NCBI GenBank assembly: GCA_023265395.1
Contig: JAHFTX010000007.1
Span: 1-64,000 of the forward strand
Source: Thermoplasmata archaeon
GTDB taxonomy: Archaea; Thermoplasmatota; DTKX01; JAHFTX01
DNA: 64,000 nt
Direction: 5' to 3'
Below the pieces are notes generated by a model. It saw only the letters and a list, made by a program, of their open reading frames with translations. It was not told the DNA's origin and searched no databases. Positions 53,729 through 63,174 of the stretch are shown one piece after another (the stretch's first letter is position 1; the number at the start of each line of letters is the position of its first letter). The position numbers and the translations under genes were made by a program.

Positions 53729-56700
53729 CTACACCTTCTTGAGGATCGCGTCGATCTCGGAGTCGAGGTCCTCGTCCTTCTGCTCGGTCGCAGAGGACTT
53801 GCCAGTCTCTTTGGTGGCCTTGGGTGCTCCTGCAGGCTGCTGGGCCGGTGCAATGGGCGCGGCCGGGGGTGGGGTCGGGATCTTCTCGGGAGCCTTCTCT
53901 TCGGCGAAGTCCTCGAATTCCTCAGGCTCGGCGTGGTCTCCCTCGCCCTGCTCCCCGCTATCTTTGTCGCCAGTTCCTTCGGTCTTGGGGACTGGAGGCT
54001 TCTCCTTGGTGACCGGCACGATGCGTTCAGGGGCTGGAGTGGTCGATGGTGCCGCCGCAGGTGCCGGAGCAGGCGCAGGTCCCTTCGGCCTGTTGCCCAT
54101 CGAACGGACGACGAATCCGATCGCCGCACCGATGACGATGAACAGCAGGAAGAAGAGCCATGCTCCCAGAGCGGAGGAGGCGAACCCGAGGTTCTCCCCC
54201 GCCGTCCGCTTGATGGTGGTCTGCTTGGTGCCGACGTTGCCGACGGGGTCGGACGCGCTGAAGGAGAGGTTGTTGTCGCCCTCCCGCAGCTCGACGACGA
54301 CCTCTGCACTTCCTCCGGTCAGGTTGACTTCCTGGCCGCGGAACCACAGCGTCGCGCTTGCATCATCGACCGTCACGGTGACCTTGACCTTGTCTTTGGA
54401 GGTCTTCGCCGGGGCGTCGATCGTGATGGCGGGTCCTGTGCGGTCCGAGAGGATCGAGACCCGCCAGCTCGCGCTGTTACCTGCCGCGTCGGTGGCCACC
54501 ACCACGATGTCGGAAACCCCCTCGGGGACCGAGGCGCTGTCGACGAATGTCCCATTGAGGGCATCGACGGTCACGTTGTGGCCGTTGACGGTCAGGAGGA
54601 CCCCTGGTTCCGTGACCCCGGCGACCCGCACGGCAGCCTGCCGGGTCGCAAGTCCGTCACTCGGCGACATCACCGTCAAGCGCGGCGCGGTCAGGTCGAA
54701 GACCACGTCACGCTCGAACGCCGCGCTGTTGCCGACCATGTCGATGGCGACGATTCGCACATGGTGGAGCCCATCGGCCTCGAGAAGGCCGAAGGTGCCC
54801 GTGTCGTTGTTGTCCAGCGGGATGCTGATCGCCAGGCCTGCATCGATGAAGATGCTGACGGGGTCCCCGAGCTCGGAGGTCACGTGCACCGGCACCGAAG
54901 CGTTCGAGAGCAACGGCAGGGAGAGGTTCCCTAGCGCGAGCGGGCCGCTGACGTTGAGCCGCGGCAGCACAGTGTCGATGACGAGGTTGAGGAACTCTGT
55001 GCCGACGTTACCAGCCATGTCGGTGGCAGTCAGGTTGAGCTCGTGGCTTCCGTCGGTCAAGTGGACCTCGAGGCTGAAGGAGCCGTTCTCTATGGTCGCG
55101 TTCAGCCCGTCGACCGTCAGGGTGACCCCGTCGGTCGTCCCACTGATCACCAGGTCCGAGATCGCCATCGCGCCATCATCGAGGTCTGGCATGATGACCG
55201 GCGCAGTCCGGTCGATCACCAGGGTCCGTGTGAGGAGGTTGTGGTTCCCCACGCCGTCGACGGCCTCGAAGGAGAGCAGGTGCTCGCCCTCGGAGAGGCG
55301 GAGCGGGATGCTGAAGCCCAACATCCCGCCGAGCGTCCCGTTGGGGTCAGCGGTCCAGCATGGTGCTGGCGGGCAGAACGCGGTGTCGCTTTCGCCCAAC
55401 GAAACCCCATCGAGGGTGAACTCCGTGGCGTCTGCCTCGATCATCCCGTCGACTCGGAGCACTGCGGCGTTGCTGTAGAGGGTGTCCTCCGGCAAGTCGA
55501 CGAAGATCGCCGGCCCACTATGGTCGATGAGGATGGACCGCGATTCCGTGACCTCGTTGCCGCCGGTGTCCGTGGCCATCGCGGTGACGTTGAAGAGCCC
55601 CTCACCGGGGAAGGTGAGATTGGTGAACCACGACCCGACCGATCCCTCGGTCGGCTGCCAGCTCTGCTCCTCGTCGATCGAGATCTGCACCAGGACGACG
55701 TTCCCAAAGGAGTCGTTGCTCGTTCCGCTGACCAGGCCGGTCAGGTTGAGCGCTGCACCCGTCTCGAGCAAGCTGACGATTTCGACCTGGGGCGGGGTGT
55801 CATCGGGCAGCACGATGGTCACCGAAGGGGTTGCCGCAGGGTCGCGGGAGACGGTCGCCGAGACCTCTCCAAGGGTCGCTGTGAAGTCGATCGGAGAGAC
55901 GGTCTGCGTCCGGATACCCCCGAAGAGCCAATCGTCGAGGTAGATCTTGCTGGGTGCTGCAAGGTCGAGGACCTTCCCAGTGCCATCGGTGACGCCCCCG
56001 GAGACGAGGATGCCGCGAGTGTCCACTGCGGCGACGGCCGCTCCCGGGACCGGCGTCCCATCAGGGAATTCGACGGTGATATCGACCTCGTGCCCAAGGA
56101 TGACGCCACTGGTGGCACCTGCGCAGCACGACATGCTCTGGTTGAGGTCGGAATCCGTCCAAGTCGTCCCGATGAGCTGGACCCAGGCGTCATCATCTTC
56201 CAACAAGACGTCGAAGCCATTGGGCGCGACGATCGATCCGCCGTGGAGTTCGGCGTAGCTGTCCGTTCGCAGCGTCAACCCGACCAAGTTGTTCGAGATG
56301 AAGTCCGTGTCATGCGCGATGACCCGGGATTGCCACACAGCAGCACTTTCGCCTACGTCCGACTCGATCGAGCTGTCGTCGATGGTCGTCATCGATGGTA
56401 GACCGTCGAACCACAGGCCGCGATCCCGGGCAGTGACCTGGAGGTTCGTGAGGGTCGGGCCCTGAAGGTTTTGAAGGAACACCCCCTCGTTCATGGGGCT
56501 GTCGATCGTCAGGTCCGTGACGGTGGCCCTCCCGTTGATGAAGCTGGCGCCCCTGCCGCGACCCGCGTCGATGGTCATTCCGTCGACGGTGAGCTCATCC
56601 ATGTTCACGGACCGGAATCCCTCATCCCAGTATCCCTCGATGCTCACGTCCGAGGCCGAGGCGACGACTCCATCCTGGAGGTAAACGCCCACATCCGCAG

Positions 56701-59700
56701 CGGTGATGTCGATATTGTTGATTCGCGCCTGGGTGACATCCTCCATGACCACCTCAGCGCAGAAGCAGCCATTCAACCATCGAGCATAGGAACCTCCGGC
56801 GCGTTGAGAATTGTTCGTCAACGTCGCGTCCTGCAGCGTGACATTGGTCACGTCAACGGCGAAGACTGCATGGTGCGCATCAGCGTCGATACTGACGTTC
56901 TGGATCAACAGGTCCCCGCCATCTTCACCGTTGATGCTGGCGAGGTCCTGGTCATCCGTCCGTCCGCTGTTGAGGTCGAGGAAGTTGGAATTGACGATCC
57001 GGCCGGTCTGGAAACCCCCCAAGAAGATGCCCCCCGCCAGGTGGGACATGTCCAACCCGTCGATCTCGACCGAACTGGTCCCTTGACCCGAGATCAAGAT
57101 CACTGGGGGTGAGCTGGGATCATTGAACGGCCCGGTGATGGTCGAATCGCGGATAGTGATGCGATCGCCGTCACCGTTTGCCACCAGGATGCTCGTGATC
57201 GCACCTGAGGCTTGCAGGCCATCGATGGTCACAGTGTTCTGGCTTCCGTCGCCAAAATCGTAGACATTGAACAGTTGGTCCGAGCTGAGACCAACGACTT
57301 GGTCGAAGGTGACATCAGAACCTCCGGTGATACCAAACTGGTAGTTATTGGCGGATCCGATGACGTCGCCCCCCGTGACCGTCGCGGTGGTGTGGCTGAA
57401 GTCGAACGAGTTGACATTGTTCTGGATCAGCATGTCATCCAGCCGCACGTCCTCGTAGTTCTGCAACGACACGAAGTAGTCCGGCCACGTTGGGTCCCCG
57501 TACCCATTGTTGACGTCGGTGCGATCCATGACGAAACTGCGTCCAGGGGCGCCCTCGAATTCCCAATCTCCGAGGTTGTTGGACCACTCCCCATTGATCA
57601 CCAGGATGTCAGAGTTCGTCGCATCGATGTCATACAGCTGGGTCAGCTGGGTGTCGGTGAAGGTGACGTCGGAGTCGAAGATCATGTTCTCAAGATTGTT
57701 CCACCCCGACGCGCAATTGAAGGTCGAATTGGTCAACGTCACGGTCGAGTCTTCGATGTGGAAGGCATTCCCAGACGGATCGTAGACCTCCACGTCCTCG
57801 GCAGTGATCGTCGCGCCGTCGATCTGAAGGCCCCCTCCGTTGGGGTTATTGAGGAAGAGTCCGTCGATGGTTACGTCATCCGTGCGGATGCAGAAGCCGT
57901 ACTCACACCAGTCTGCGGTATCGATGCCGATATGGTCGAACCGGCTCGAGGTCACGGTCAATGTCGAGCCCGGGTCCGCTCGGAACGTCCAGCCAAATCC
58001 CCAGAACCCGACATCACTCACAGAACTGGTGAACTCCGCGGTACCGCCATCCTCGACGACCAATCGCTGGCCGAAGTCCTGCCAGAAGAGTGCAGCACTG
58101 ACCGTCGTGAGGGTCCCGCCATCTTCGATGGTGAGGTCTCCATAAAGATCGATTGATGCACCGGCCTGGAGGGTCAGATGGCCGCCATCTGAAATGATGA
58201 GGTCTCCATCAACCTGGAAGAATGCGCCCGGGTCGGAGGTGAAGGTGTTCTCGACGATCCAATCACCGGTCACCACACCTCCACTCACCGGGGGGTCATT
58301 GAGCGCCAAGGCTGGGAAGCTTGCCAGGGGGGAGACCAGCAGCAGCGCAACCAGTGCCAACGATCCCACCCAGCCCATCCGTGGCCGCGCGAGGCGAGAC
58401 ATGCGAGTGCTCGGGCCGTTCCGCGCTGCCCCTCCTCGAACTTCTGCGCCCCCTGCAGGGGCAGCACTTGCCGTCGGGGGGCGTCCCCGCTTGAGCAACA
58501 GGGCGATCAACAACCCGACGAGCAGGCCCAAGACGATGAACATCATCAGGCTGGGCGTGGTCACGCTGCCTTCCGCCCCGGCGGCGAGCTCGCGCTTGAG
58601 GTCGACCTCTGTCGAGCCGGTGTTGCCTGCGGCATCAGTCGCCGCGACAAGGACACCGTTGTGCCCGAGGCGAAGTTCGATGGTGGCCTCGAATGTCAGA
58701 TTGTTGCTGACGTTGACGGCCTCGCCGTCGACCGTGAGCGTGGCGACCGGCTCGCTGACGCGTCCACGGAAGGTGGCCCGTTGGCCATCGGTCGTCGAAG
58801 GGAGGGGATCGAGGTCGAACGTGGGTGCAATGGTGTCGCGTGTCACCAACAGGTCGGCGCGGGCCATGTTGCCTGCACCGTCGGCAGCGAGGGCGATGAT
58901 CTGGTTCTCACCCTCGCGAAGGGTAATCGAGACGCTGAACGTGCCGTCGATCTGGGGAGTGACCGGCAGCCCGACGACCGTTACGATGTTCTGGCCGTGG
59001 ACGATCCCTGCGACATCGATCCGATCTGCCCGGGTCAGGACATCATCCGCCGGGGAGAGGATCTGGAGGACGGGTGCGGTACGGTCGACGAGGATCTGTC
59101 GAGTCAGTGTGACCGTGTTGCCGGCAGCGTCTGTCACGACGATGGTGATCGTGACGAGCCCCTCGGGGAGATCCATTGTCTGGATGAACGAACCATTGGT
59201 CGCGTTGACCTGCACCCCGTTGATGGTCACCCGGGATTGGTCTGTCGATCCACTGATCGTCAGGTTGTTCGCATTGGTGACGCCGGGGATCTCCTGGTCG
59301 AGGCTGAGGCTCGGGTCGATCGAGTCGCGGGTGATGGTCTGCGTAGCCGTCGCGGCATTGCCCGCCCCATCGGTCGCCGTGACGGTGATGAGGTTCTCCC
59401 CTTCATGCACGGTGACCGTGGCGTTGAACAGGCCGTCGGTCCCGACGATTAGTGGGTCGATGGCTCCAGCAGGGCCGCTGACCGTCACGATGCTCCCAGT
59501 GTCCGTCATCCCCGAGATGAGGACGGCCTCGACGCTAGGGACGAGGCGGTTGGCACCGCCATCGAGGGCAAGGGCCGGGGCAGTAAGGTCCACGGTGACA
59601 TTGAGGGCCGAGAGGCCTAGATTGCCTGCGGCGTCGGTGCTCTCTGCGGTCACAAGATGCTGCCCTTCGGTGAGGTTGAGGGTGATACTGAAGCGACCGC

Positions 59701-62266
59701 CCTCGACGACCGCGGCAAGACCATCGACGGTGACTTCGTTCCCATCGGTCGTCCCAGCGATCAATACCGGGACGTCATTGGTCAGGCCGTCGACCGGTGT
59801 GTCGATATCGATCATCGGCAGAATATGGTCGAACGTGATGATGCGGGTCTGCTCGACGCTATTCCCTGCGACGTCCGATGCACGCACCTGCACCTCCAGT
59901 GTCGTCTCGGTCCCTGGATCGGGGATGGTGAAGCTGAACTCTGGCGACGCATTGGTCGGGTTCCAACTCATCCCGCCATCACTGCTCCAGCTCACGTGGT
60001 CGATGCCTGAGAGCAGGTCGGAGGATTCCCCGAGGAACTCGACCGGGCCGTTGCTGACGAGGTCCTGCGTCGGGGTGAACAGCACCAGGTCGGGGACGAC
60101 ATCGTCGGTGAATACGACGGTCCCGTCGAAGTCGCGGGTGTCAGGGAGCGCTGAGCGCTCGACGGTCGTGCCCGAGAAGGTCGCTCCGAAGGTATAGGAG
60201 GATTCATCGTAGACCGGGTCGTCGACGCCGTTGGCGCTGAAGATGTGCTGGCTGTGGCTGACGATTCCCGTCGGCCCGGAATTCGCGGAAAACAGCAGCG
60301 CGCCTGAGTCATCGCCTCGGAGGGTGACGCTCAGGTCCGGGATGGGGACGCCGTTCTGCCACGTCCCGCCGAGCAGCACGTTTTGACGGACATCGAAGCT
60401 ATTGCTCGGTTCCCCCCAGGGGTTGGAGGCATCCCGCACCCCACCGAAGTCGACGTTGTCGAAAGAGATCAGGTTGGTACCGTCCTGGAAACCGGCGGGG
60501 AAGAGCCCTGCATTGAGGGAGACGGTCGAATCCCTGACGAGGACAACCGCCCCGTTGTTGGCCAGCAGACCCCCACCACTTGCGGTCGAGACACTACTAT
60601 CGATGATCGTCAGGGGAGACTCGGAGGACTGGGCAATCCCCGAGCCGCAGGTGAGGACGCTGCTGCGGAGGGTCAGCCCGCCGCCACCCCAGAGGTCCAA
60701 GCAGATGCTCGCCAAGGTATTGCCGTTGAGGTTGTCGATGGTCACCGGCGCAGGGCCCTCATTCACGATCAAGGGACTCGTCCCAAAGGAATCGATGGTC
60801 AGACCATCGATCGTCGTCGAACCAGCTCCGAGGGATTGGAACAACAGTCCGCCGTCGGTGCCATCGAGGGTCAGCCCGGTCAACGTCCCCCGGCCGCCGT
60901 CGAACAAGACTCCGAATTCCGATGTCTGCGTGATAGTGACATCGGTCGCCACGACGGTCCCAGGCCCCACGATCAGCCCGGAATCCGTACCGATGGATTG
61001 TGAGGCCGAGATCCTGAGGAAGGAGTTCCCTTGGATATCGGCGAGAGCACCACCGGCCTGGACGAGGATTCCGCTGGCGGTCGCAGAGCAACCACTCTGG
61101 AGCCCTAGTCCCGGACCGTTCCCGAAGTCTCCGGAGGGTACGATGGTCGTGTCTTGCACCGCCAGGGTGCTGAATTCTGCACAGGAGATTGCGGTAGAGC
61201 CCTGGAAGAGGCCCCCCTTCAAAGTCGCTGAACTGAGCCCCCGGACGTCGATTGCCGTGTCGCTGGTGCGGAAGAAGCTACCGTCCGTCGTGACGGAGGA
61301 ACGACCCATGTCGACGATGCCTCCCTGAGCGTTGGAGATCTCGTCGTTGGTGCTCGCCAGTCTGCCGCCGTTGTCGGTGAGGAGCGCCAGGTTGATTCCG
61401 CTGAAACTGTTGTCCTGGCTCGTTACCTCTCCGCCATTGAGGTAGACCCCACCCCCGAGGTTGCTCAAGGAGTTGCCCTGGATGGTCGTCGTCGTCCCTT
61501 GATCGAGCAAGATCCCCTGATTGCCGCCGGAGAAGATGTTGTTGCTGAGCGTCGCCATCCCCTGGCTGGATCGGATTGCTTCGTTGAAGCCGTTGAACGT
61601 GTTCCCACTTATGAGCGTCGGGCCGAAGCCGAGGAGATCGATCGATCTGGAGTTGTCGTTAAATGTCGAATCCCGGATCGTCAGCGGGCCCAGAGCCGTG
61701 ACGGCAGTGTTGATGTCGATGAAAAAGCTGTTCTGGATCGTTCCTGGGACCGGACCGAACCCTACCCCGCGCGTGGAACTGGTGACGGTCAGCCCGTTGA
61801 TGGACGAGTCGGGCGTGTTGACCCAGATGCCCTGCCCCTCGTTCATCAGGACCCCCGGCATCATGAAGAACCACATGTCGTTGATGGTCGCACCATCGAT
61901 GGTGAGGCTCGAACCCTCGCGTGCCGCTAGATCATAGGTCGACCCGCCCGGTCCGACCTCGATTACCGAATCCCCCTTGATCGTCAGTTCACCGCCGCTG
62001 CTGACGATGATTCGTTGGGGCCCGCTGGAGTTCATGACCAGATGGACCCCGTCGAGGGTCAGCGAGCCCGTCGGGGTGACGTTGAGATTGCCCCCGAGGA
62101 TGATCTCGACATCCGTGTAGGACTTTGCGCCAGTGACCTCCCAGTCGCCGATGACCTCCCCCCCCGTGGGGCCAGGGTCGTTGGTGGCAAAGACGATGTT
62201 CGCGGTCCCGAGTATCGAAAGGACCAACAACGCGGTCAGGAAGGTCGTGGAGGGTTTCTGGGTCAT
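53729..62266 (-). CDS. Giant double-unit surface protein (beta-helix and Ig-like repeats, twice)
   Basis: 2845 residues in one frame. Unit 1 (residues 1-1288): signal peptide, about 600 residues of right-handed beta-helix, Ig-like/glucodextranase-B-like repeats (FDHILPMIDIDTPVDGLT, VDRTAPVLQILSPADDVL and others), a transmembrane helix near 58510-58560 and a short Ala/Gly/Arg linker. Unit 2 begins at Met 58402 with its own signal-like helix (WVGSLALVALLLVSPLASF) and repeats the plan: beta-helix, Ig-like repeats, a transmembrane helix at about 54107-54180 and a Pro/Glu/Lys-rich cytoplasmic tail. Each unit opens its mature part with the same NDP-x-GG-GDW pattern, marking ancient duplication. Topology would be out-in-out-in. 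The ATG 62266 precedes a good signal peptide. Adhesion or surface-layer role is inferred. Confidence 0.82.
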   Translation of the reverse strand: MTQKPSTTFLTALLVLSILGTANIVFATNDPGPTGGEVIGDWEVTGAKSYTDVEIILGGNLNVTPTGSLTLDGVHLVMNSSGPQRIIVSSGGELTIKGDSVIEVGPGGSTYDLAAREGSSLTIDGATINDMWFFMMPGVLMNEGQGIWVNTPDSSINGLTVTSSTRGVGFGPVPGTIQNSFFIDINTAVTALGPLTIRDSTFNDNSRSIDLLGFGPTLISGNTFNGFNEAIRSSQGMATLSNNIFSGGNQGILLDQGTTTTIQGNSLSNLGGGVYLNGGEVTSQDNSFSGINLALLTDNGGRLASTNDEISNAQGGIVDMGRSSVTTDGSFFRTSDTAIDVRGLSSATLKGGLFQGSTAISCAEFSTLAVQDTTIVPSGDFGNGPGLGLQSGCSATASGILVQAGGALADIQGNSFLRISASQSIGTDSGLIVGPGTVVATDVTITQTSEFGVLFDGGRGTLTGLTLDGTDGGLLFQSLGAGSTTIDGLTIDSFGTSPLIVNEGPAPVTIDNLNGNTLASICLDLWGGGGLTLRSSVLTCGSGIAQSSESPLTIIDSSVSTASGGGLLANNGAVVLVRDSTVSLNAGLFPAGFQDGTNLISFDNVDFGGVRDASNPWGEPSNSFDVRQNVLLGGTWQNGVPIPDLSVTLRGDDSGALLFSANSGPTGIVSHSQHIFSANGVDDPVYDESSYTFGATFSGTTVERSALPDTRDFDGTVVFTDDVVPDLVLFTPTQDLVSNGPVEFLGESSDLLSGIDHVSWSSDGGMSWNPTNASPEFSFTIPDPGTETTLEVQVRASDVAGNSVEQTRIITFDHILPMIDIDTPVDGLTNDVPVLIAGTTDGNEVTVDGLAAVVEGGRFSITLNLTEGQHLVTAESTDAAGNLGLSALNVTVDLTAPALALDGGANRLVPSVEAVLISGMTDTGSIVTVSGPAGAIDPLIVGTDGLFNATVTVHEGENLITVTATDGAGNAATATQTITRDSIDPSLSLDQEIPGVTNANNLTISGSTDQSRVTINGVQVNATNGSFIQTMDLPEGLVTITIVVTDAAGNTVTLTRQILVDRTAPVLQILSPADDVLTRADRIDVAGIVHGQNIVTVVGLPVTPQIDGTFSVSITLREGENQIIALAADGAGNMARADLLVTRDTIAPTFDLDPLPSTTDGQRATFRGRVSEPVATLTVDGEAVNVSNNLTFEATIELRLGHNGVLVAATDAAGNTGSTEVDLKRELAAGAEGSVTTPSLMMFIVLGLLVGLLIALLLKRGRPPTASAAPAGGAEVRGGAARNGPSTRMSRLARPRMGWVGSLALVALLLVSPLASFPALALNDPPVSGGVVTGDWIVENTFTSDPGAFFQVDGDLIISDGGHLTLQAGASIDLYGDLTIEDGGTLTTVSAALFWQDFGQRLVVEDGGTAEFTSSVSDVGFWGFGWTFRADPGSTLTVTSSRFDHIGIDTADWCEYGFCIRTDDVTIDGLFLNNPNGGGLQIDGATITAEDVEVYDPSGNAFHIEDSTVTLTNSTFNCASGWNNLENMIFDSDVTFTDTQLTQLYDIDATNSDILVINGEWSNNLGDWEFEGAPGRSFVMDRTDVNNGYGDPTWPDYFVSLQNYEDVRLDDMLIQNNVNSFDFSHTTATVTGGDVIGSANNYQFGITGGSDVTFDQVVGLSSDQLFNVYDFGDGSQNTVTIDGLQASGAITSILVANGDGDRITIRDSTITGPFNDPSSPPVILISGQGTSSVEIDGLDMSHLAGGIFLGGFQTGRIVNSNFLDLNSGRTDDQDLASINGEDGGDLLIQNVSIDADAHHAVFAVDVTNVTLQDATLTNNSQRAGGSYARWLNGCFCAEVVMEDVTQARINNIDITAADVGVYLQDGVVASASDVSIEGYWDEGFRSVNMDELTVDGMTIDAGRGRGASFINGRATVTDLTIDSPMNEGVFLQNLQGPTLTNLQVTARDRGLWFDGLPSMTTIDDSSIESDVGESAAVWQSRVIAHDTDFISNNLVGLTLRTDSYAELHGGSIVAPNGFDVLLEDDDAWVQLIGTTWTDSDLNQSMSCCAGATSGVILGHEVDITVEFPDGTPVPGAAVAAVDTRGILVSGGVTDGTGKVLDLAAPSKIYLDDWLFGGIRTQTVSPIDFTATLGEVSATVSRDPAATPSVTIVLPDDTPPQVEIVSLLETGAALNLTGLVSGTSNDSFGNVVLVQISIDEEQSWQPTEGSVGSWFTNLTFPGEGLFNVTAMATDTGGNEVTESRSILIDHSGPAIFVDLPEDTLYSNAAVLRVDGMIEADATEFTLDGVSLGESDTAFCPPAPCWTADPNGTLGGMLGFSIPLRLSEGEHLLSFEAVDGVGNHNLLTRTLVIDRTAPVIMPDLDDGAMAISDLVISGTTDGVTLTVDGLNATIENGSFSLEVHLTDGSHELNLTATDMAGNVGTEFLNLVIDTVLPRLNVSGPLALGNLSLPLLSNASVPVHVTSELGDPVSIFIDAGLAISIPLDNNDTGTFGLLEADGLHHVRIVAIDMVGNSAAFERDVVFDLTAPRLTVMSPSDGLATRQAAVRVAGVTEPGVLLTVNGHNVTVDALNGTFVDSASVPEGVSDIVVVATDAAGNSASWRVSILSDRTGPAITIDAPAKTSKDKVKVTVTVDDASATLWFRGQEVNLTGGSAEVVVELREGDNNLSFSASDPVGNVGTKQTTIKRTAGENLGFASSALGAWLFFLLFIVIGAAIGFVVRSMGNRPKGPAPAPAPAAAPSTTPAPERIVPVTKEKPPVPKTEGTGDKDSGEQGEGDHAEPEEFEDFAEEKAPEKIPTPPPAAPIAPAQQPAGAPKATKETGKSSATEQKDEDLDSEIDAILKKV

Positions 62267-62302
62267 GGGCAGCACCGATTGTGGGGCAGAATCGGCGGGT
62301 TT

Positions 62303-62332
62303 GATTAAATGGCTTCCCTGGGGATTATATAC
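62303..62332 (-). promoter_or_regulatory. TATA elements for the giant surface gene
   Basis: Two AT-rich elements stand out on the minus strand: CCATTTAATC (62303-62312), about 41 bases before ATG 62266, and GTATATAAT (62324-62332) further upstream. The first suits a start near 62281; the second may be an additional promoter. Confidence 0.5.
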
Positions 62333-62414
62333 AGGCGCAGCAGCCCAATCAAAAACCCTGGGGGTTGTGCTACCCTCGGGAGGCAAGGTCAGGCCATCGA
62401 ACCCATCGTATGCG

Positions 62415-62927
62415 CTACTCCCCTTTCTGGGGGGGGGCCGAGGTTTCCGGACTCGGCGGTGCGACGGCATCTTTTCCGCTCCCCTCAGGGGCGCGCAGAT
62501 TCGCCGGCTTCCTCAGTCGGCCGAAAATGTATCCTGCGGCGGTCCCGGCCGCCAGTGCGAGGAAAACCAGCAGCAAGACGAGGTCGAGATTCAATCCTGG
62601 TCCTTGGCTGGCCGCTGTTCGCGTGATCGTGAGGTTGACGGAGGTCGCATTGCCGGTTGGGTCTACCACTCGCACCTCGATGACGTTCTGTCCAAGGCTA
62701 AGAGGGACCTCGCGATCGAAGCTGCCCGTACTATTGACGGGCGTCACCTTGCCATCGATGGTGACCGTCCCATTGGGTTGGGTCGAGCCCGCAACGAGGA
62801 CCGACGATGCGCTCGTCACACCCTCGATCGGGGCGACGATGACCAGCGGTGGCCCATCTGCGCTGGCATAGCCGAGGGTCGGCAAGGTCAGCAGCACTGC
62901 CATGCAGACCCACGGCAGAAGGCGCAC
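62415..62927 (-). CDS. Single Ig-domain membrane protein
   Basis: About 170 residues from GTG 62927 (ATG 62903 is possible). A signal peptide (LLPWVCMAVLLTLPTLGYASA) is followed by one Ig-like domain of the same type as in the giant protein (VIVAPIEGVTSASSVLVAGSTQPNGTVTIDG, GSFDREVPLSLGQNVIEVRVVDPTGNATSVNLTI), a transmembrane helix (LDLVLLLVFLALAAGTAAGYIF) and a short charged tail. The open frame upstream of 62927 runs antisense through tRNA-Cys and is not coding. It is transcribed toward the giant gene, about 150 bases ahead of it, and looks like a one-domain relative or partner. Confidence 0.7.
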   Translation of the reverse strand: MRLLPWVCMAVLLTLPTLGYASADGPPLVIVAPIEGVTSASSVLVAGSTQPNGTVTIDGKVTPVNSTGSFDREVPLSLGQNVIEVRVVDPTGNATSVNLTITRTAASQGPGLNLDLVLLLVFLALAAGTAAGYIFGRLRKPANLRAPEGSGKDAVAPPSPETSAPPQKGE

Positions 62928-63029
62928 AGGGGCCCCAGGGAGGGACCTGGCAAGAGGCTTTCGTCGATGCGCTGGTCGCTGATGACTAGCGTTAAGTAGC
63001 GAGAACGGGTAGCAGCGAACCCACCCCGT

Positions 63030-63101
63030 GCGGGGGTGACAGAGCGGCCATGTGCACGACTGCAGATCGTGTTTACGGGAGTTCAAATCTCTCCCCCCGC
63101 A
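63030..63101 (+). tRNA. tRNA-Cys (GCA)
   Basis: 72 bases. Acceptor GCGGGGG (63030-63036) pairs with CCCCCGC (63094-63100). Anticodon stem CACGA/TCGTG encloses loop CTGCAGA with anticodon GCA at 63062-63064; T-arm is GGGAG-TTCAAAT-CTCTC with one G-U pair. No intron. The discriminator base is A, whereas tRNA-Cys normally has U at position 73. CCA is not encoded. It lies about 75 bases before cysS. Confidence 0.93.
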
Positions 63102-63174
63102 CTTCCATTCGACGGATGGCTCCCAGAATCGAGCTTGGTCTGACGAGGATGCTTCGGTCACGAGGTGCCCACCC

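Noticed and set aside
53739-55478. A 579-codon plus-strand open frame, and similar ones at 58194-60197 and 60402-61328
   Set aside because: All are antisense to the repeat region of the giant surface gene and are Ser/Thr/Val-rich reflections of its strand sequences.
53729-62266. Possible CRISPR or exact tandem DNA repeat in the giant surface gene
   Set aside because: The repeats are divergent protein repeats (beta-helix and Ig-like) without regular identical DNA units or spacers.
62928-63161. N-terminal extension of the single-Ig membrane protein
   Set aside because: The extension is antisense to tRNA-Cys and breaks the signal-peptide position.
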